Assembly (NCBI GenBank): GCA_030524455.1
Contig: JAUNGT010000003.1
Span: forward strand, 62,001 to 126,000
Source of the DNA: Eubacteriales bacterium
Lineage (GTDB): Bacteria; Bacillota; Clostridia; Lachnospirales; Lachnospiraceae
Direction of reading: 5' to 3'
DNA length: 64,000 bases
The position numbers and the translations under genes are program-made. Position 1 is the first letter of the stretch. Every line of letters begins with the position of its first letter. The notes under the pieces are model-generated. The model ran no database searches. It saw only the letters and a program-made list of their open reading frames with translations, and was not told the DNA's origin. This document shows positions 59,734 to 64,000 of this stretch, in pieces.

Positions 59734-61494
59734 TTATTTCAGCTCATTCGCCATATGGTAAAACTGATAGTAAATCCCCTTCTTTTCCAAAAGCCTGTCG
59801 TGGTTGCCCTCCTCCACGATCCCCTCCTGCGTCAGGACAAGGATGCGGTCGGAATTGCGGATGGAGGAAAGCCGGTGGGCGATCGTCAGCGTCGTGCGCC
59901 CCTCCGACAGACGTCCCAGGGACTGAGCCACCGCATATTCGCTCTCATTGTCCAGGGCGCTGGTGGCCTCGTCGAGAATGATAATGGGCGGATTCTTCAA
60001 GAACACCCTGGCGATGCTGATGCGCTGCTTCTGCCCGCCGGACAGCTTCACGCCGCGCTCGCCCACATAGGTGTCGTAGCCGTTTTTGAGCTCCATGATA
60101 AACTCATGGGCCCCCGCACGTTTTGCGGCCTCCATCACCTCCTCCCGGGCAGCGCCGGGCCTTCCATATACAATATTCTCATAGATCGTGCCGGAGAACA
60201 GATATACATCCTGCTGCACCACGCCGATGCTGCTGCGCAGGCTCTTTAAGGTGAAATGCCGGATATCCGTCCCGTCGATGTCGATCTCTCCCCCTGTCAC
60301 ATCATAAAACCGGGGAATCAGGTTGCACAGCGTGGTCTTGCCGCCGCCGGAGGGGCCGACGATGGCCACCTTCTCTCCGGGCCGGATCGTCAGGTTGAGG
60401 TTGCGGAACACCCGGTTATGGTCGTCCGGATACTCAAAGCTCACATCCCGGAAACAGATCTCCCCCTCCGGCCGTTTCAGCTCCACCGCATCCGGCTCGT
60501 CAAAGATCTCGATGTCCGCGTCCATGATCTGCAAAAACCGCTCGATGCCGGTCATGCCCCGCTGGAACTGCTCCGCAAACTCAATGATCCGGCGGATCGT
60601 GGCGATCAGGGTCGTCACATACATCAAAAAGGCCACCAGATCGCCGGCCGCCACCCAGCCCTTTTGCATGAAGATGCTGCCGAAAAGCAAAACGGCCACA
60701 TACATGGCGCCGTCAAAAGCGTGGGTTGCCGCGTTAAACTGCGCCATCAGGTGATAGGAATCCTTCTTGATCCCCAAAAAGCGCCCGTTGTCCTCCTCGA
60801 ACTTCTCGTTCTCCATCTCCTCGTTGGTGAAGGCCTTCACGACCTTCTGCCCCAGCAGGCTGTCCTCGATCCGGGCGTTCAGCTCGCCGATCTGGTTGCG
60901 CTGCCTGCGGAACACGCCGCGCATCCTGAAATTCAGCCTCATGCACACCACCGTCATGACCGGAATGATCACAAACATGATCAGGGTCAGCGGCACGTTG
61001 ATCCGCACCAGAATCACAAAGGAGATCACCAGCTTCACCGCCGCGATGAAAAACTCCTCCGGGCAGTGATGCGCAAACTCCGTCACATCGAACAGATCGT
61101 TGGTGATCCGCCCCATAATCTGCCCCACCTTGGTGTTGTTGTAATAGGTGTTGGACAGCTGGTGCAGGTGCCGGTAGGCGTCCCGGCGCATGTCCGTCTC
61201 GATCTTCGCCCCCATGATGTGGCCGACGCCGGCCATGTAATAGGTCGCCACACAGTCCACCACCCGAAGCGCCACATAGATCCCCACCACGGCCAGAATG
61301 GCCTGAATGGAAAATTCCGCCAGATGATACAGCCCCTGGTTGGTAATATAGCGCATGATCATGGGCAGCACCAGCTCGCACAGCGTCGTCAGCCCGGCGC
61401 AGCACAGATCCAGCACAAGCGTCCTCCAATAGGGCTTAAAATACGGGATAAACCGCCCGAAAAGTACCTTCGTGGTATATTGCCTGTCGTTCAT
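59734..61494 (-). CDS. ABC exporter, fused membrane and ATPase domains
   Basis: A 586-residue half-exporter of the MsbA/MDR type that works as homodimer or with a partner. Six transmembrane helices occupy about 1-310. The ATPase has Walker A GPSGGGKTT, signature KLSGGQKQR and Walker B PPIIILDEATSALDN. The start is ATG after GGAGGG; an upstream frame lacks a site. Only one such gene is present, favouring a homodimer. A possible promoter (TTGTCG, 17 nt, TGTTAT) lies at about 61520-61550 on the minus strand, back to back with that of carA. Substrate unknown. Confidence 0.93.
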   Translation of the reverse strand: MNDRQYTTKVLFGRFIPYFKPYWRTLVLDLCCAGLTTLCELVLPMIMRYITNQGLYHLAEFSIQAILAVVGIYVALRVVDCVATYYMAGVGHIMGAKIETDMRRDAYRHLHQLSNTYYNNTKVGQIMGRITNDLFDVTEFAHHCPEEFFIAAVKLVISFVILVRINVPLTLIMFVIIPVMTVVCMRLNFRMRGVFRRQRNQIGELNARIEDSLLGQKVVKAFTNEEMENEKFEEDNGRFLGIKKDSYHLMAQFNAATHAFDGAMYVAVLLFGSIFMQKGWVAAGDLVAFLMYVTTLIATIRRIIEFAEQFQRGMTGIERFLQIMDADIEIFDEPDAVELKRPEGEICFRDVSFEYPDDHNRVFRNLNLTIRPGEKVAIVGPSGGGKTTLCNLIPRFYDVTGGEIDIDGTDIRHFTLKSLRSSIGVVQQDVYLFSGTIYENIVYGRPGAAREEVMEAAKRAGAHEFIMELKNGYDTYVGERGVKLSGGQKQRISIARVFLKNPPIIILDEATSALDNESEYAVAQSLGRLSEGRTTLTIAHRLSSIRNSDRILVLTQEGIVEEGNHDRLLEKKGIYYQFYHMANELK

Positions 61495-61565
61495 CTCACC
61501 CTCCGTCAAAAATATGTTAAACATACTATAACACAAACCGCCGGGTTTTGCGACAAAAAAACAGC

Positions 61566-61594
61566 TTGACCTTGCCTGCCCCGAATGCTATAAT
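61566..61594 (+). promoter_or_regulatory. Promoter of carAB
   Basis: TTGACC (61566-61571), a 17-nt spacer and consensus TATAAT (61589-61594). Transcription should start near 61601, leaving a leader of about 120 nt before carA. Confidence 0.9.
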
Positions 61595-61600
61595 ACCTCG

Positions 61601-61670
61601 AATGAACAAGGGCGTTCATGAACCAGACGCTGCCCGGCAGGACGGACAGACTGGCTCATGGACGTTTTTT
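61601..61670 (+). promoter_or_regulatory. Attenuator-like leader RNA of carA
   Basis: The leader has two mutually exclusive folds. Hairpin one is ATGAAC/GTTCAT (61602-61607 and 61614-61619). The second fold pairs GTTCATGAACCAG (61614-61626) with CTGGCTCATGGAC (61651-61663) and encloses a small CTGCC/GGCAG hairpin. It is followed at once by T6 and so is a terminator. The GTTCAT segment is shared, as in attenuators or riboswitches. No PyrR-binding consensus was recognised. A 32-codon frame starting at 61602 crosses the terminator; no ribosome site is possible in front of it and it is not called as a gene. Confidence 0.7.
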
Positions 61671-61723
61671 ATTTCACAGACACGGCGTTCTGAGGAATAA
61701 AGACGATAAGCGAGGTGGAATTT

Positions 61724-62818
61724 ATGGAGCAAACTGTATATCTGCAGCTGGAGGACGGGACCTGCCTGACCGGCAGGCACTTCGGCGCCCCCCTGGAGAA
61801 GGACGTGACCGCGGAGGTGGTGTTTGCCACAGGAATGACCGGATATGTGGAAACCCTGACGGATCCCAGCTACTGCGGGCAGATGGTCGTACAGACCTTT
61901 CCCCTGACCGGCAACTACGGCGTCAGTCCATCGGATTTTGAGAGCGAGGGCATTCACATGAGCGCTTACATCACAAAGGAATGGTGCAGCGCCCCCTCCA
62001 ACTTCAGAAGCCAGATGGATCTGGACGCTTTTTTAAAAGAGCAAAACGTACCGGGCATCTGCGGCCTGGACACCCGCAGCCTGACCCGCCGGATCCGGGA
62101 AAAGGGCGTCATGAACGGGCGTCTCACCGCCAAAAAGCCCGACCCATCCCAGGCAGGCGCTCTTGCCGGATGGCGTCTGACGGACGCGGTATCCCGCGTG
62201 ACCTGCCGGGAGCCCTACGAGCTTCCCGCCGCCCTGTCGCGCTACCATGTGGTGCTCTGGGACTTTGGCGCAAAGAAAAATATTATCCGGGAGCTGCACC
62301 GCAGAGACTGCAGCCTGACCGTTGTGCCGGCTAAGACCAGCGCTTCCTCTATCCTGGCCCTCGCCCCCGATGGCGTTATGTTAAGCAACGGCCCCGGCAA
62401 CCCGCAGGATAACGACAGCGTCATCCGGGAGCTTTCGCTTCTCTGTCAGAGCAGCATCCCCATCTTCGGCATCTGCCTGGGCCACCAGCTTTTGGCCCTT
62501 GCAAACGGCGCGGACACGGAAAAGCTCAAATACGGCCACCGGGGCGCCAACCAGCCGGTCAAAGACCTCTCCACCGGACGCTGCTACATCACCAGCCAGA
62601 ACCACGGCTACGCGGTAAAAAATAACTCTCTCCCCAAAAACGCAGAGCTCTCCTTCGTCAACCTAAACGACGGCACCTGCGAGGGCGTCCGCTACCGGGA
62701 TTTCCCCGGCTTTTCCGTGCAGTTTCACCCGGAAGCCTGCGGCGGTCCCCATGACACCGAGTTTTTGTTCCGGGAATTTATCGACCTGATGGAAAGGAGA
62801 AAAAACCTATGCCGCTGA
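61724..62818 (+). CDS. carA: Carbamoyl-phosphate synthase small subunit
   Basis: Glutaminase subunit of 364 residues that delivers ammonia to CarB. Class I amidotransferase with catalytic Cys in [15 protein letters not shown] and the later [14 protein letters not shown]-terminal part contains [22 protein letters not shown]. The start is ATG with GAGG at 8 nt; an in-frame GTG 9 nt upstream is less likely. Overlaps carB by 10 nt. Confidence 0.97.
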   Translation: MEQTVYLQLEDGTCLTGRHFGAPLEKDVTAEVVFATGMTGYVETLTDPSYCGQMVVQTFPLTGNYGVSPSDFESEGIHMSAYITKEWCSAPSNFRSQMDLDAFLKEQNVPGICGLDTRSLTRRIREKGVMNGRLTAKKPDPSQAGALAGWRLTDAVSRVTCREPYELPAALSRYHVVLWDFGAKKNIIRELHRRDCSLTVVPAKTSASSILALAPDGVMLSNGPGNPQDNDSVIRELSLLCQSSIPIFGICLGHQLLALANGADTEKLKYGHRGANQPVKDLSTGRCYITSQNHGYAVKNNSLPKNAELSFVNLNDGTCEGVRYRDFPGFSVQFHPEACGGPHDTEFLFREFIDLMERRKNLCR

Positions 62819-64000
62819 ATCCCAATCTGAAAAAAGTGATGGTGATCGGTTCCGGCCCCATCGTCATCGGCCAGGCCGCCGAGTTTGACTACGCCGGCAC
62901 CCAGGCCTGCCGCGCCCTGAAGGAGGAAGGGCTGGAGGTCGTTTTGGTCAACTCAAACCCCGCCACGATCATGACCGACGCGGCCATGGCGGATCATGTA
63001 TATGTGGAGCCCCTGACCCTGGATTTCCTGAAAAAAATCATCCAAAAGGAGCATCCCGACAGCATCCTCTCTACCCTGGGCGGCCAGACCGGGCTGACGC
63101 TCTCCATGCAGCTTGCAAAGGAGGGCTTTCTGGAAAAGGAGGGGGTGACGCTGCTGGGTGCCAACCCGGAAACCATCGATAAAGCCGAGGACCGTCAGAT
63201 TTTTAAGGACACCATGGAGGCCATCGGCGAGCCGGTGATCCCCTCCGCCGTCGTGAGCACGCTGGAGGCGGCGCTCTCCTTCGCCCACGGGGCGGGCTAT
63301 CCGGTGATCGTGCGCCCCGCCTTCACCCTGGGCGGCACCGGCGGCGGCATCGCAAAGGACGAGGCTTCCTTAAAGGAAATCGCCTCCGCCGGGCTGCGCC
63401 TTTCCCCCATCACCCAGATCCTGGTGGAAAAATGTATCTCCGGCTGGAAGGAGATCGAGTTTGAGGTCATGCGGGACGGCAGCGGAAACGTGATCACCGT
63501 CTGCTCTATGGAAAACCTGGATCCGGTGGGCATCCACACCGGGGATTCCATCGTCGTCGCCCCCGCCCTCACCCTGGCCGACAGGGAATACCAGATGCTG
63601 CGCAGCGCCGCCCTCCATATCATCGGGGCCATGGGCATCGAGGGCGGCTGCAACGTCCAGTTTGCCCTGCACCCGGAGAGCTTCGAGTATGCGGTGATCG
63701 AGGTCAATCCCCGGGTATCCCGCTCCTCCGCGCTGGCCAGCAAGGCCACCGGCTATCCCATCGCCCGGGTGGCCGCCAAGATCGCCGCAGGCTACCGTCT
63801 GGACGAGATCCGAAACGAGATCACCGGCAAGACCAGCGCCTGCTTTGAGCCCACCCTGGACTATGTGGTCGTCAAATTCCCCAAATGGCCCTTCGACAAA
63901 TTTGTCTACGCCTCCCGCCGGCTGGGTACGCAGATGAAGGCCACCGGCGAGGTGATGGCCATCGGGCGCAGCTTCGAGCAGGCGCTGATGAAGGCCGTCC
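62809..64000 (+). CDS. carB: Carbamoyl-phosphate synthase large subunit (5' part)
   Basis: The first 397 codons of a protein expected to be about 1070 residues; it continues past the right edge. [20 protein letters not shown] opens the protein, followed by [20 protein letters not shown] and the ATP-grasp motifs [18 protein letters not shown] and [20 protein letters not shown]. This is the carboxyphosphate (first) ATP-grasp half. ATG is 11 nt after GGAGA within the end of carA. Confidence 0.97.
   Translation, partial: MPLNPNLKKVMVIGSGPIVIGQAAEFDYAGTQACRALKEEGLEVVLVNSNPATIMTDAAMADHVYVEPLTLDFLKKIIQKEHPDSILSTLGGQTGLTLSMQLAKEGFLEKEGVTLLGANPETIDKAEDRQIFKDTMEAIGEPVIPSAVVSTLEAALSFAHGAGYPVIVRPAFTLGGTGGGIAKDEASLKEIASAGLRLSPITQILVEKCISGWKEIEFEVMRDGSGNVITVCSMENLDPVGIHTGDSIVVAPALTLADREYQMLRSAALHIIGAMGIEGGCNVQFALHPESFEYAVIEVNPRVSRSSALASKATGYPIARVAAKIAAGYRLDEIRNEITGKTSACFEPTLDYVVVKFPKWPFDKFVYASRRLGTQMKATGEVMAIGRSFEQALMKAV

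Noticed and set aside
61602..61700. 32-codon frame in the carA leader
   Set aside because: It starts at or within one or two bases of the predicted transcription start, so no ribosome site is possible, and it runs through the terminator hairpin. The pairing explains the sequence better.

Overview
The window looks like chromosome from a GC-rich member of the Clostridia, most probably Lachnospiraceae. The signs are a CIRCE heat-shock operator, A/G-rich Shine-Dalgarno sites before nearly every gene, a SufCBDSU iron-sulfur operon, a biotin-dependent sodium-pump decarboxylase operon, a cobalamin-dependent MetH without a reactivation domain, an FprA flavodiiron protein, a cyclic-di-AMP receptor, and families common in that group (DUF5685, DUF368, GLUG surface proteins, MMPL exporters). 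Genus cannot be decided from the sequence. No rRNA, tRNA, CRISPR array, transposase, integrase or phage gene was seen. Almost all genes lie on the minus strand; the exceptions are a MATE transporter, the fprA-lipoprotein pair and carAB.

Layout. 1-110: promoter and CIRCE operator of a heat-shock gene just outside the left edge. 279-8180: efp, a two-component system, a MATE exporter, a flavodoxin, a three-gene set (zinc ribbon, DUF5685, DnaJ) and a DUF368 lipid-carrier transporter. 8253-14728: an AT-rich catabolic island with a creatininase-family hydrolase, an amidohydrolase, a complete CUT1-type ABC importer and a LacI-type regulator with a clear operator. 14776-15402: a ParE/RelE-Phd toxin-antitoxin pair. 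15470-20731: five-gene carboxyltransferase and sodium-pump operon. 20884-27236: two D,D-carboxypeptidases around scpAB and a phosphoesterase, then a secreted GH25 muramidase. 27298-31190: rpsU, alaS and a DegV lipid-binding protein. 31318-37240: MMPL exporter coupled to a large GLUG/coiled-coil surface protein. 37431-41019: MATE, ttcA, tcdA, GNAT. 41279-45556: branched-chain amino acid genes ilvB, two ilvN-type genes and ilvC. 45694-50248: metH, then divergent fprA and a lipoprotein. 50323-56106: cyclic-di-AMP receptor, GNAT and the suf operon. 56353-61494: small CxCxxC protein, folA, thyA, beta-CASP nuclease, ABC exporter. 61566-64000: carA with an attenuator-like leader, then carB running off the right edge.

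How the parts work together. Several modules are complete and self-consistent: iron-sulfur assembly; folate/thymidylate (folA-thyA) and pyrimidine entry (carAB); branched-chain amino acid synthesis; cell-wall trimming and chromosome segregation; and a Na+-linked decarboxylase. The least understood parts are the AT-rich catabolic island, the hybrid carboxyltransferase operon, the MMPL-GLUG pair, the zinc-ribbon/DUF5685/DnaJ set, a 90-bp hairpin repeat present twice (one copy supplies the metH stop codon), a pair of matching operators around the suf promoter, and the carA leader RNA.

Starts were chosen by Shine-Dalgarno position. For many genes the chosen start is inside a longer open frame, and the reason is given in each entry.
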